From Amoeboradix gromovi (taxonomy: Eukaryota > Sanchytriomycota > Sanchytriomycetes > Sanchytriales > Sanchytriaceae), in assembly GCA_018985225.1 (NCBI GenBank), contig JADGIF010000173.1, positions 1 through 15,885 of the forward strand: a DNA stretch of 15,885 bases, read 5' to 3'. The translations under genes were made by a program, and so were the position numbers. Positions 15,859-15,885 of the stretch are shown here, in pieces (the stretch's first letter is position 1; every line of letters begins with the position of its first letter). The notes beneath the pieces are model-generated. The model was not told where the DNA came from. It searched no databases and saw nothing but the letters and a program-made list of their open reading frames with translations.

Positions 15859-15885
15859 GAAGTTTCAATATCTTATTGCTTTGAT

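Noticed and set aside
1-15885. CRISPR array, insertion sequence or prophage
   Set aside because: No spaced direct repeats, transposase or phage-like genes were seen; the gene set is eukaryotic.

Overview
The window looks like a gene-dense nuclear contig from a small-genome unicellular eukaryote. Three genes are recognisable: an ASNSD1-type asparagine-synthetase-domain protein (cut by the left edge), the coactivator MBF1, and fumarylacetoacetase (FAH). All three are eukaryotic in form. Genes lie on both strands with short spacers, and many stop codons overlap or directly precede an AATAAA signal. The standard genetic code fits. I cannot name the organism. Many secreted proteins of unknown family, decayed leucine-rich-repeat (LRR) genes and a decayed hevein-type chitin-binding gene would fit a parasitic or symbiotic protist or an early-branching fungal relative (rozellid/chytrid side), but that is inference.

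Layout. 1-1227 (+): ASNSD1-like C-terminal part. 1386-4393 (-): a 457-residue secreted protein, a K/E-rich coiled-coil protein with a Q-rich tail, and a small secreted protein split by a 22-nt intron. 4763-5640 (-): a decayed LRR gene with a still readable signal peptide, cap and repeats. 5815-7563 (+): an ankyrin-repeat protein with coiled coil and basic Ser-rich tail. 7543-8043: two weak short ORFs. 8317-8475 (+) and 8503-8922 (-): a small coiled-coil ORF convergent with MBF1. 9047-9512 (-): a small N-glycosylated membrane protein. 9930-10717 (-): remains of a second LRR gene and of a two-domain chitin-binding gene. 10718-11564: no gene seen. 11565-12395 (+): secreted protein. 12625-12921 (+): coiled-coil protein with unresolved start. 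13024-14287 (-): FAH with a 19-nt intron. 14439-14649 and 14790-15386 (+): a short ORF with a possible 22-nt intron, and a cysteine-containing secreted protein. 15589-15858 (-): small membrane protein whose start codon lies upstream of a 21-nt intron.

The most notable feature is the set of ultra-short spliceosomal-type introns. Three genes on the minus strand are each repaired into one clean reading frame by removing 19, 21 or 22 nt that begin GTA and end TAG. In FAH the splice restores the expected family alignment and length. These sizes are near the smallest known for any eukaryote.

Functionally the window mixes housekeeping genes (tyrosine breakdown, transcription coactivation) with five or six predicted secreted or membrane proteins that may face a host or the environment, and with a graveyard of extracellular-recognition-type genes (LRR, chitin-binding) that are being lost.
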